Assembly: GCF_900109885.1 (NCBI RefSeq)
Contig: NZ_FOBS01000003.1
Span: 62,001-126,000 of the forward strand
From: Syntrophus gentianae
GTDB lineage: Bacteria; Desulfobacterota; Syntrophia; Syntrophales; Syntrophaceae
Reading direction: 5' to 3'
DNA length: 64,000 nt
Positions within the stretch are counted from its first letter, which is position 1, and every line of letters begins with the position of its first letter. The translations under genes and the position numbers were made by a program. Positions 10,129-18,014 of this stretch are shown here, in pieces. Under the pieces are notes generated by a model. The model had not been told where the DNA came from and ran no database searches. It worked only from the letters and a program-made list of their open reading frames with translations.

Positions 10129-10818
10129 CTAATCGGTGCTCTTTCCATCAGAAATCAATTGCCGTTCGATCATCAGGATTTTTTTCCCCAGAAAGAATTC
10201 CACGTCACGATCCATATTCAGGAATTTCACGGTGACGTATTCCAAATCCTGGATACGTCCCGTTGCTGCAGGAGAATTACTGCTGATCCGGATAATCTTT
10301 CCCTCGATCTTGTACGCCCTGCCGCCGGACGAGAGCGTCAGGGCGACATCGCCGTATTCCATGGGTGGGTTTCTCCGCCGGTGGCTGAACTGCATACCGC
10401 CCAGCGAGAGATTGATGAGATTGACCCTCTCGCCGTTGGCAAGGATCGTGAGATCGCTGCCGGATGTCGGACGCACCCGATAGTGCGTCCGAAGGTTGAT
10501 TTCCGACGGTTCTCCCTTCTGCTGAAGAACAAAGGCGGGGACGAGATTCGACGAAGAGAGGGGATAGGCCTCCAGGTATTCCACGACAGTGGCCGGAATC
10601 CCCATACGGAGAACCTGTTTTGTTTCCGGCTCTCTCCCTTTGACAAGGTAGCTGGCGTTTACCCTCGCTCCGATATGTCTTCGATAAAGGGGCGGTGATG
10701 TCTGGGAAATAATGAAACGCTGGTCCAGAACATCATAGACCATGGCTTTCCTCGCAACAACCCGGTCATTGTACAAGTCGCTTTCCAGAACAATATCGAG
10801 CTGGAATCCTGCCTTCAC
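10129..10818 (-). CDS. PilZ-domain protein with YcgR-like N-terminal domain
   Basis: A 229-residue soluble protein. Residues 1-100 form an N-terminal beta-rich domain like that of YcgR. The C-terminal PilZ domain carries both c-di-GMP contact motifs, RxxxR (R110-R114, RTHYR) and NxSxxG (N136-G141, NLSLGG). It should therefore sense c-di-GMP and alter a partner, plausibly polysaccharide production or motility, since it lies next to the export locus, convergent with the Wzi gene. The start is GTG at 10818 with AAGGG about 9 nt upstream. Confidence 0.88.
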   Translation of the reverse strand: MKAGFQLDIVLESDLYNDRVVARKAMVYDVLDQRFIISQTSPPLYRRHIGARVNASYLVKGREPETKQVLRMGIPATVVEYLEAYPLSSSNLVPAFVLQQKGEPSEINLRTHYRVRPTSGSDLTILANGERVNLINLSLGGMQFSHRRRNPPMEYGDVALTLSSGGRAYKIEGKIIRISSNSPAATGRIQDLEYVTVKFLNMDRDVEFFLGKKILMIERQLISDGKSTD

Positions 10819-10969
10819 GATTCAAACCCTTCTTTGCCTTTATCCCAGGTTCGCTTCATTTCGCTGATTGCACCGGTTTCGTCTTCGGCCCCTTAATGGG
10901 TCCGTGAGAGGCCTGCATCGGCTCCTTCCCGCCGCCTTAAGATCCCCCTGAAATGAATGGAAAATAATC

Positions 10970-12280
10970 TTACCTGCTATTTCCCGACTCGATGTATTCC
11001 ACAACCTTCTGGGCAATCGTTCGAACGGTATATTCGAACTGCTCCTCGTCCTGACTTAAAAGGGTCATCCGGAAGCCGGGAAGAGCGGTAAAGAAGGAAG
11101 TCAAAGGCACCACACAGATCCCGGTTGCGCCCAGGAGATAGTAAACAAAGCGCTTGTCGAATTCTATGGGTTCCGCCACCATCGTTTCGATGAACTGGCG
11201 GATGTTCGGGTTTTCTATCTTCAGATTCTGTCGGCCATTGAGGACCGCCTCATTGAAAACGACCGTGAGATAAAAGGCCCCGTTGGGCTTGTTGACCATG
11301 ATGTAGGGAACATCTTTCAGCAACTCATGGGCCAGGTTGGAAAAACGTTCGTAGTGGCGGATCCGCTGGTTAAGATATCCCTCATATTCCGGATGGGTCA
11401 TGATCTTCGGGATCGAAATCTGTGGCAGCGTCGTGGAGCAGACTTCGGACATCTTCTGATCCAGAATGGCTGCCATGTAGCTGGCGAAACGTTCATCCTT
11501 GTCGGCGTTGTAGAATTCCATCCAGCCGCACCGCGAACCCGGCCAGGGAAATTCCTTGGATATGCCCTTAAGGCTTATGCCGGGCACATCTCCGATGATG
11601 TCTGAGAGAGGTACGGTTGTCTTACCGTTGTAGACGATGTTGTGGTACGTCTCGTCAACGATGAGGAAAAGACCGTATTTCCGGGCGATCTCCACAATTT
11701 CCCGGAGGGCCTCTTCCGGATAGACAAATCCCGTGGGATTATCGGGGTTGATCACCAGAATGCCGACAATGGACCGGTAGCTCTTGACTTTCTGCTCCAG
11801 TTCCTTGATGTCCGGATGCCAGTGCTGGTAAGGATTCATCCGATAGGTATTGGGTGGAAAGGATGCGTGCAGCACCTCCGCCAGAAAATGGGTGGAGTAG
11901 GTCGGTTCCGGCATGATGATGCGGGCATCGACCCGGATGGAACTGTATGAGCGGGCGATGGCATCCCCAAGTCCATTGAAGAAAAGGATGTCTTCCGGGG
12001 TGATCTGTATCTTTCCCCGCGAATTGACCCGCTCTGCGAGAAACTCGCGGGTTTCGAGCATACCCTTCGTCGGCGAGTACCCATAGGACCGATCTTCCTG
12101 CATGATCTCAGTGAGCGATTGTTTCATCCATTCCGGGATCTGCTCCCCTTTCTGAATTGGGTCGCCGATATTCTCCCAGATCACGTCTATCCCGTATTCC
12201 TTCAGCCGGTTAGCGACATTGACGATATTACGGATCTCATAAACCAATCCAGTCCCGCCTTTGGCAATATCTAGTCTCAT
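10970..12280 (-). CDS. Class I/II pyridoxal-phosphate aminotransferase
   Basis: A 436-residue fold-type I aminotransferase. The substrate/cofactor segment NPDNPTG is at about 178-184, the DETYHNIVY motif at about 209-217, and the Schiff-base lysine is K242 in GISKEFPWPGSRCGW. It resembles the aspartate/alanine aminotransferase superfamily (AspC/AlaA-like); the amino acid substrate cannot be assigned. I take ATG 12280 as start because AAGGGG sits 5 nt upstream. An in-frame GTG at 12286 overlaps that site and is unlikely. It diverges from the RNase D gene across a 180-bp AT-rich spacer which must contain promoters for both. Confidence 0.88.
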   Translation of the reverse strand: MRLDIAKGGTGLVYEIRNIVNVANRLKEYGIDVIWENIGDPIQKGEQIPEWMKQSLTEIMQEDRSYGYSPTKGMLETREFLAERVNSRGKIQITPEDILFFNGLGDAIARSYSSIRVDARIIMPEPTYSTHFLAEVLHASFPPNTYRMNPYQHWHPDIKELEQKVKSYRSIVGILVINPDNPTGFVYPEEALREIVEIARKYGLFLIVDETYHNIVYNGKTTVPLSDIIGDVPGISLKGISKEFPWPGSRCGWMEFYNADKDERFASYMAAILDQKMSEVCSTTLPQISIPKIMTHPEYEGYLNQRIRHYERFSNLAHELLKDVPYIMVNKPNGAFYLTVVFNEAVLNGRQNLKIENPNIRQFIETMVAEPIEFDKRFVYYLLGATGICVVPLTSFFTALPGFRMTLLSQDEEQFEYTVRTIAQKVVEYIESGNSR

Positions 12281-12462
12281 AAACACCCCTTCTCTTGACA
12301 GTTAAAATGAAAGCTTTATGACTATTATACTTCGGGAAAAATATCCACATTTTTTTATATCTTTTTTCCTGCCGTAGTTTATGATTTTATTGCACATTTT
12401 GGTTAATTGTGTTTTATAGTGATTAAAATTCTCCGTATGAATATCAAGAAGGTGCACAGGAT

Positions 12463-13374
12463 TTGAATGTGAAAGGCATTGAAAAGAGAAGGAGTTGTTT
12501 GGTTATGAAGGCGGATTCCTGGCTGTGGGTGGACAGCGCGTCCAAGGTGAGAGAGGCGGTGGAGGACATGGATCAATCGTTGCTGATTGCCCTGGATACG
12601 GAATATGATTCCCTTCATTATTTTCGCGAAAAACTCTGTCTGGTTCAGATCCGGGCAGCGAAGCGGACCTATGTGTTTGATCCTCTCAACGGTATCGATC
12701 TTGCCTTTCTTCGACCTTATTTAGCCGATCCCCGGCTGCTTAAGATAACCCATGCAGGAGATAACGACATCCGGATTTTAAAGCGCGATTACAATTTTGA
12801 ATTCAATAACCTCTTCGATACCCAGCGGGCGGCCCATATCCTGGGCTGCAGGTACCTGGCCCTGTCGCATATAGTGGAGCGTTACCTGGGTGTTGAAATT
12901 GAAAAAACAAAAAAAATGCAACGGTCGAAATGGGAACTGAGGCCCCTTTCGGAAGGTCAGTTGGAGTATGCCGTACAGGATACCGTCTATCTGGCCGATC
13001 TGTATCGTCAACTGGATGAGAGGCTGTGTCAAAGGGGCATGAAGGATCAAGCCCGGAAGGTTTTTGAGGAGATGACTGCGGTCAGTTGGCGGGAGAAAAC
13101 TCTCGATTCGCTGGGCCATCGGAAAATCAAGGGGTATGACACTTTGACGAGAGATCAGCAGGAGCGTTTGAAAAGGCTTTACCGCTGGCGTTTTAAAAAG
13201 GCAAAACAAACCAATCGAGCGATGTTTCTGATTCTTTCCGATCAGGAACTCCTTTCCTTGAGCAAAGGTAAATGGCAATCGGACGAGGAACTGCAGTCCG
13301 CCAATATTCTTTCTTCTGAAAAAACAAACCTTTATGGCTGCGAATTGGGAAAAACTCTTTCCGCTGCCTGCTGA
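12463..13374 (+). CDS. rnd: Ribonuclease D-like 3'-5' exonuclease
   Basis: A 303-residue DEDDy exonuclease. The four acidic metal ligands and tyrosine are visible: D45 and E47 in DTEYDS, D102 in HAGDNDIRIL, and Y169-D173 in YAVQD. A helical C-terminal part resembling a degenerate HRDC region follows. Expected role: trimming of tRNA and other small RNA 3' ends. ATG 12505 (MKADSWLW) is an alternative start: it has AGAAGGAG about 10 nt upstream and matches where the family domain usually begins; ATG 12463 has AGGA 5 nt upstream. Confidence 0.85.
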   Translation: MNVKGIEKRRSCLVMKADSWLWVDSASKVREAVEDMDQSLLIALDTEYDSLHYFREKLCLVQIRAAKRTYVFDPLNGIDLAFLRPYLADPRLLKITHAGDNDIRILKRDYNFEFNNLFDTQRAAHILGCRYLALSHIVERYLGVEIEKTKKMQRSKWELRPLSEGQLEYAVQDTVYLADLYRQLDERLCQRGMKDQARKVFEEMTAVSWREKTLDSLGHRKIKGYDTLTRDQQERLKRLYRWRFKKAKQTNRAMFLILSDQELLSLSKGKWQSDEELQSANILSSEKTNLYGCELGKTLSAAC

Positions 13375-13384
13375 TGCCGATTTG

Positions 13385-13448
13385 AATTTTAAAGAATAGC
13401 AGGACGCTGAGGAGGGACTTGACGCAGCCGATTCTTGCGGCTGACAGG
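13385..13448. repeat. Intergenic repeat, diverged copy R1
   Basis: This stretch aligns by eye with the start of the element at 15567-15622: TTTNAAAGNATANCA, then a GGAGG block, then GACGCAG, then a small hairpin. In this copy the hairpin is CAGCCG/CGGCTG; in the other copy it is GTATC/GATAC at the same place. The stem is kept while its bases differ, which suggests a structured repeat rather than chance. It lies between rnd and the HD-GYP gene. Confidence 0.45.
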
Positions 13449-13533
13449 CCAGAAAAAACCGGCGGCATAGCCCGTGCATCAGCACAATTAAGCAGGGGAT
13501 AAGTCATTTTGAAATTGGACGCCAGGAGATAGG

Positions 13534-14529
13534 ATGCACAAGCAGTTCAAAACGCGGGATCTGAAAGTAGGCATGCATGTCCTTCTGGACATGCCTTGGC
13601 ATCTCCATCCTTTTTTAAGAAGCTCCTTTAGCCTTTCCTCTGAAAAAGATATCCAGCGTTTGATTAAAGCGGGGATCGAGGAAGTTGTCGTGGACACGGC
13701 AATGTGTAAAGATCTTCCGTCTGCATCGCCCGCGGCGGGGAAGTCCACCCCTGCGCAAAAGGCCTCATCCAATTCATCGGCCTGGAGTCCCGAACAATTG
13801 ATTCCCTCCGAACTGCGGGAAGCAATTGGCGATTCGCGCCTTGCTCCATCGGAAAAGGCCGGAATTGTCAGGAAATCCTGCCTCATTCTCATGGATCGTC
13901 TGCTGGAAAGTCCGACGGCGGAAAATATCCACACGGCTAAGCAGGGCATTTATGATGTCGTGGACCTCATCGCTTCGGAGCAGGAAACGGCGCAGCATCT
14001 TCTTGCCATCACCTCTCATGATTTTTACACGTACACCCATTCCGTCAATGTGGGTATTCTGTCGGTGTCCCTGTGCAAGGCATTCTTCAACCGGTCAGGA
14101 TTTCACAATATGCGGGAACTGGGAGCGGCTTTCTTTCTTCACGACCTGGGCAAGGTTAACATCGACTCCGGTTATATCAACAAACCGGGAAAGCTGACGG
14201 ATGAAGAGATGCAGCAGATGAAGAAACATCCCGTTTATGGGTTCAATATCCTGCATAAGGCGCATGAATTAAGCGAGGAATGTAAACTTGTCGTCCTGGA
14301 ACATCATGAACGGACCGATGGGAATGGATATCCGGCGAAACTGCGGGAAAATGAAATTCACATTTATGCGCGCATCTGTTCAATTGCCGACGTTTATGAC
14401 GCCCTGACTTCGCAGCGTTCATACAAGCAACCCCTGGCGCCTTTCAAGGCTTTGAAAGTCATGAAAGAGGAAATGATCGGCCATTTTCAACAGGATCTTT
14501 TTGAAAAATTTGTAAAATTGTTTAGCTGA
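13534..14529 (+). CDS. HD-GYP domain protein (c-di-GMP phosphodiesterase)
   Basis: A 331-residue protein with an N-terminal DUF3391-like segment (about 5-60) and a complete HD-GYP domain (about 150-325). The metal ligands include HD at 203-204 (FLHDLGK) and the signature HHERTDGNGYP at 257-267. Such enzymes hydrolyse c-di-GMP in the cytoplasm. No sensor or receiver domain precedes the catalytic part. A good ribosome site (AGGAG) lies just ahead of the ATG. Together with the two PilZ proteins in this window it shows c-di-GMP signalling in the host. Confidence 0.92.
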   Translation: MHKQFKTRDLKVGMHVLLDMPWHLHPFLRSSFSLSSEKDIQRLIKAGIEEVVVDTAMCKDLPSASPAAGKSTPAQKASSNSSAWSPEQLIPSELREAIGDSRLAPSEKAGIVRKSCLILMDRLLESPTAENIHTAKQGIYDVVDLIASEQETAQHLLAITSHDFYTYTHSVNVGILSVSLCKAFFNRSGFHNMRELGAAFFLHDLGKVNIDSGYINKPGKLTDEEMQQMKKHPVYGFNILHKAHELSEECKLVVLEHHERTDGNGYPAKLRENEIHIYARICSIADVYDALTSQRSYKQPLAPFKALKVMKEEMIGHFQQDLFEKFVKLFS

Positions 14530-14544
14530 ACAGGAGTTGGCCTC

Positions 14545-15543
14545 TTGCTGAAGAAAAAACTCCTGATTGCCTCCTTTCTGCTCTTCCTCATCCTGGTCCT
14601 GGGCACTGTGGGATACGTGCTGATCGAAGGCTGGGGAATCATCGAATCCTTTTACATGACCGTGACGACGATCTCAACGGTGGGCTACGGCGATTTTACG
14701 CCGGCCACCTGGCAGGGCCGTCTTTTTACCGTACTGCTGGTCCTCTTCGGCGTGGGCACCATGCTTTACTCGGTATCGATGTTTGCGGAAATGATGGTGG
14801 AAGACCGGCTGAAAAAAGTTCTGGGAAGGGGCAGCATGGAAAACCGGATTGAACGGATGAAGAATCATTACATTATTTGCGGCTTCGGACGGATGGGGAG
14901 TCTCATCTGCCGGGAGCTGGCCGAGGAGAAGGCGCCCTTTGTGGTCATTGAAAAAAATCCGGACATTATTCAGCGTCTCGAGGATGAAGGGTATGTCTAC
15001 CTCAAGGGGGATGCCACGGATGACAAGTCTCTGCTCCGGGCTGGAATCAGGCGGGCCCAGGGGGTGGTCTGCGTCCTTTCCACTGATGCGGAGAATCTCT
15101 ATACCATCCTGACCTCCAAGGAATTGAATGCGGGGATCTACATCCTGTCCCGCTGTGAGGAGGAGGTCTCGGAACATCGCCTGCTCCGAGCCGGTGCGGA
15201 TCGGGTCATCTCCCCCTATAAAATGGGCGGGATGCGGATGGCCATGGCCATCCTGAAACCCGCCATGATGGATTTCATCGAAATCACGACCCGGCGTCAG
15301 AGTCTGGAACTCCGCATGGAGGAAATGCCTCTCAGCGAGGATTCGGCCATCATCGGCAGATCGCTGGAGGCGGCGGAAATTCGGAAATCCTACGGGCTCA
15401 TCATTGTGGCCATAAAAAAGGATTCCGGGAAGATGATCTTCAATCCCCCGGCCGGATATGTCATTGAGAAGGGGGATCGCCTCATCGCCCTGGGGGAGGA
15501 TGAAGATGTCAACCGTTTCAATCAGGTGTGCATGGTGCCTTAG
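14545..15543 (+). CDS. Two-TM potassium channel with RCK (TrkA-N/TrkA-C) domains
   Basis: A 332-residue MthK-type channel. The first membrane segment is at about 5-27, then a pore loop with the K+ selectivity filter TVGYGD at 45-50 and a second segment at about 60-80. A TrkA-N Rossmann domain (GFGRMGS, 113-119) and a TrkA-C domain in the last 90 residues follow. It should pass K+ across the inner membrane under control of a ligand or Ca2+ bound by the RCK ring. The start is TTG at 14545 with AGGAG 8 nt upstream, 15 nt after the HD-GYP stop, so the two are probably co-transcribed. Confidence 0.92.
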   Translation: MLKKKLLIASFLLFLILVLGTVGYVLIEGWGIIESFYMTVTTISTVGYGDFTPATWQGRLFTVLLVLFGVGTMLYSVSMFAEMMVEDRLKKVLGRGSMENRIERMKNHYIICGFGRMGSLICRELAEEKAPFVVIEKNPDIIQRLEDEGYVYLKGDATDDKSLLRAGIRRAQGVVCVLSTDAENLYTILTSKELNAGIYILSRCEEEVSEHRLLRAGADRVISPYKMGGMRMAMAILKPAMMDFIEITTRRQSLELRMEEMPLSEDSAIIGRSLEAAEIRKSYGLIIVAIKKDSGKMIFNPPAGYVIEKGDRLIALGEDEDVNRFNQVCMVP

Positions 15544-15556
15544 AAGAGTAACTTAG

Positions 15557-15675
15557 ACCAAGTTGCATTTCAAAGGATAACAAGGCGGCAAGGAGGAGGC
15601 GACGCAGTCGTATCGATGATACAGTGAGGAGCTGACGACGAAGCGAACGAGTTAGCCGAAGAAAGGCGACTTGGT
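15557..15675. repeat. Intergenic palindromic element R2 between convergent genes
   Basis: About 119 bp bounded by near-perfect inverted ends, ACCAAGTTG (15557-15565) and CGACTTGGT (15667-15675), 8 of 9 complementary. Inside is a short perfect hairpin GTATC-gat-GATAC (15610-15622). It fills nearly the whole spacer between the K+ channel gene and the stop of truA, so it may fold into a large hairpin ending transcripts from both sides. A shorter diverged relative is at 13385-13448. No transposase is present. Confidence 0.6.
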
Positions 15676-15676
15676 A

Positions 15677-16546
15677 TCAGAAGAGATGCTGGCCGATCGT
15701 GAACCAGGGCACAATCGGAAGCGCAAGAGGCTTTGGGGCATCGCCTTCATAGAAGACCTGTTCCAGGAAAAGGCCCGAAGGCGGCGCCGTCAAGCGGGCC
15801 GGTTCATCCGATGGTCCTTTCAGCATTTTCCGGACATCCGAAAGAGAAAGATTCTCCCGTCCCACTTCAACGAGAACCCCTACCATCCGGCGGACCATTT
15901 TCCAGAGAAAATGGGAACCCGTTACCCGGAAGAAGATCAGATCTCCCGAAGCCTGCAGCTCCGTGGCCTCGACCTTGACGCGCGTGGCCGCCTGACGATC
16001 AAGACGTTTGTCGGCAAAGGAAGAGAAATCGTGGAAGCCGGAAAAGAGCTCGCTTGCAGCCTGCATCTTTTTCAACTCCAGGTGGTCCCGGATCCACCAG
16101 ACGTAGCGCTTGCCGAAAGCGGTGCGATGGCCGGAAATCACATAGAGGTAGCTGCGGAGTTGGGCGGAATGACGGGCGTGAAAAAGGGGATCTGCCTCTT
16201 CCACCCGCAGGATGTTGATGCTGGAGGGAAGGGCGTCGTTCAGATTTTCCAGCAGCTTTCGAGGCGGCATTTTCCGGGTCGTTTCCAGATGCGCCACCTG
16301 GGCCAGGGCATGGACCCCGGCATCCGTCCGGCCTGCCCCCTGGATATCGACCGGGCTTCCGAGAAGCTTCTCCGCAACCCGGATCAGCGTGCCCTGGATG
16401 CTCTTTGCATTTTTCTGTATCTGCCAGCCGCTGTATCCTGTGCCTTCATATTCCAGGGTCAGCTTGTATTTTACCGGCGGCGAATCCCCCTTGCCGGTCC
16501 TCTCACCCGATGATCCCGCTTTTCGCAATGTTTTTCCTCTTTCCAT
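15677..16546 (-). CDS. truA: tRNA pseudouridine(38-40) synthase TruA
   Basis: A 289-residue TruA. The catalytic aspartate is D75 in GAGRTDAGVHA, with the usual YEGTGYSGWQ opening motif at about 33-42 and SHFLWKMVRRMVG in the C-terminal half. It modifies uridines 38-40 of the tRNA anticodon arm. The first 25 residues precede the family domain and contain no other start codon, so a short N-terminal extension appears real. Its ATG overlaps the stop of the upstream DUF3047 gene (TGATG), so the two are translated together. Confidence 0.95.
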   Translation of the reverse strand: MERGKTLRKAGSSGERTGKGDSPPVKYKLTLEYEGTGYSGWQIQKNAKSIQGTLIRVAEKLLGSPVDIQGAGRTDAGVHALAQVAHLETTRKMPPRKLLENLNDALPSSINILRVEEADPLFHARHSAQLRSYLYVISGHRTAFGKRYVWWIRDHLELKKMQAASELFSGFHDFSSFADKRLDRQAATRVKVEATELQASGDLIFFRVTGSHFLWKMVRRMVGVLVEVGRENLSLSDVRKMLKGPSDEPARLTAPPSGLFLEQVFYEGDAPKPLALPIVPWFTIGQHLF

Positions 16547-17265
16547 CAGCGTTTTGAGAAATAGACTTCTCCGATCTGACCTTCCGCGTGGCTCTTCGTA
16601 TCCTGGGAGTCGATGTAGAGGGCGATTCCCGAAGTGAGCCCCTTCGGCTCTCCTCCGTTGACATCCTTGAAGAGGCGTCGATAGTCCTCGTAGATGTTGC
16701 GTTTTTCCGTATACCAGGTATCCAGCCGGTCGGTCCGGTTGCGGCTCACGACATAGCGAAGCTTGTCCGCGCCGATCTTGGGGCTCTTACCCATCCAGCC
16801 TTTCGGGGCTTCGTTGTCCCAGATGTAGCCGATCACGGGCGTTTTCAGCTTTGCTGGAAATCCGAGGGGCTGAAAGGCGATGTAGAGCTGCAGGGCCTGG
16901 TCATCCCGGCTGCCTTGCCGGACGTCGCCGCCCTTCGGGAGGCGGTTTGCCCTCCAGCGCCAGGTCAGATAGGGGTACTGACGGATATCAACCCGACATT
17001 CCTTTTTGATGCCGAAAGAGGAATGCCCCTCACTGATGAGATGAAGAAAGACCGCATCTCCATCCTTCATCAGGGAAAGGGTGGGACTGCCGGCTGTCCT
17101 GTCCAGAACCCATCCGGGCGGGACGCCTGGTCTCGCCGGATATCCGGTGAAGCGGGCGGCAGGGATGTAACCGGTTTTTTCCGAAAGTCCCGGATCCGAT
17201 CCGGTCAGGATAAAAACAAGAACAAAGAGAAGACAGAGACTGCCGATTGCTTTTCTGGATTTCAA
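16546..17265 (-). CDS. DUF3047 family exported protein
   Basis: A 239-residue protein with an N-terminal signal peptide or anchor (residues 5-22, hydrophobic). The body matches DUF3047 as I know it: the segment YLTWRWRANRLPKGGDVR followed by DDQALQLYIAF and a late WYTEKRNIYEDYRRLF. Function of the family is unknown; members are periplasmic beta-sandwich-like proteins. It sits between pyrE and truA on the same strand, with 95 bp to pyrE and a 3-nt overlap with truA. Confidence 0.8.
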   Translation of the reverse strand: MKSRKAIGSLCLLFVLVFILTGSDPGLSEKTGYIPAARFTGYPARPGVPPGWVLDRTAGSPTLSLMKDGDAVFLHLISEGHSSFGIKKECRVDIRQYPYLTWRWRANRLPKGGDVRQGSRDDQALQLYIAFQPLGFPAKLKTPVIGYIWDNEAPKGWMGKSPKIGADKLRYVVSRNRTDRLDTWYTEKRNIYEDYRRLFKDVNGGEPKGLTSGIALYIDSQDTKSHAEGQIGEVYFSKR

Positions 17266-17360
17266 TAAAATCCTCCTTGTTCAAAAAAGAGATCAATTAT
17301 TTTGAAGGAAAAACCGCTCTGCCTGGAAAATAACGTCCGGTTGATAGGGGCTGCCTCAAC

Positions 17361-17951
17361 TCAGGGCCGCGCCGAAGGTTTTCCCGAATAGAACTTCATG
17401 ATTTCCGTCCGGGTCAGGACGGCATCGACGCGGGGGACAAGGGCCTCGATGTTGGCGCGGCCGCCTTCTTCCCGGTCAATCAGGGCGATGACCCGGTCAA
17501 CGACGAGTCCCGCTTCACGGACCCGCTCGATGGCGGTGATGGTCGAGCCTCCCGTCGTGATGACGTCATCGAGAACGACCACCCGTTCTCCTGCGTGAAC
17601 GTCCCCTTCCAGGGCGCTTTTCGTCCCATGTCCCTTGACATCCTTGCGGACGATGAAGGCCTTGATCGGCTTTCCCCTCTGATGGGAGATGATGGCCAGG
17701 GCGGCAGCCAGGGGGTCGGCTCCCAGGGTCAGTCCTCCGGCAGCGGTGACCTCCGCATCGGCCAGCATATCCACCAGCAGGCCGCCGATGAGGTTCATAC
17801 CTTCCGGGTTCAGCGTCGTGGGCTTGCAGTTGAAGTAGTAAGCGCTCTTTTTTCCGGAGGCCAGGGTGAAGAGCGGATCTTCGCTGTATTTGAAGGATTT
17901 TTCCAGGATGATTTCAATCAGGCGCTGTTTTCGGGATTCCGGCGTACTCAT
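17361..17951 (-). CDS. pyrE: Orotate phosphoribosyltransferase
   Basis: 196 residues from ATG 17951. The PRPP-binding signature VVVLDDVITTGGST (about 124-137) and the KDVKGHGT loop (about 103-110) identify the enzyme, which joins orotate to PRPP to give OMP in pyrimidine synthesis. I prefer ATG 17951 because TGGAGGG is 5 nt upstream. An earlier in-frame ATG at 17999 would add 16 residues with no similarity to the family. It follows the metH-like gene by 63 bp on the same strand. Confidence 0.95.
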   Translation of the reverse strand: MSTPESRKQRLIEIILEKSFKYSEDPLFTLASGKKSAYYFNCKPTTLNPEGMNLIGGLLVDMLADAEVTAAGGLTLGADPLAAALAIISHQRGKPIKAFIVRKDVKGHGTKSALEGDVHAGERVVVLDDVITTGGSTITAIERVREAGLVVDRVIALIDREEGGRANIEALVPRVDAVLTRTEIMKFYSGKPSARP

Positions 17952-18014
17952 TTTTACCCTCCAAGCATAAGTTGTACCGCGTTGTGTTTTGTTGAACAAT
18001 CCGGCTGGAACCGG

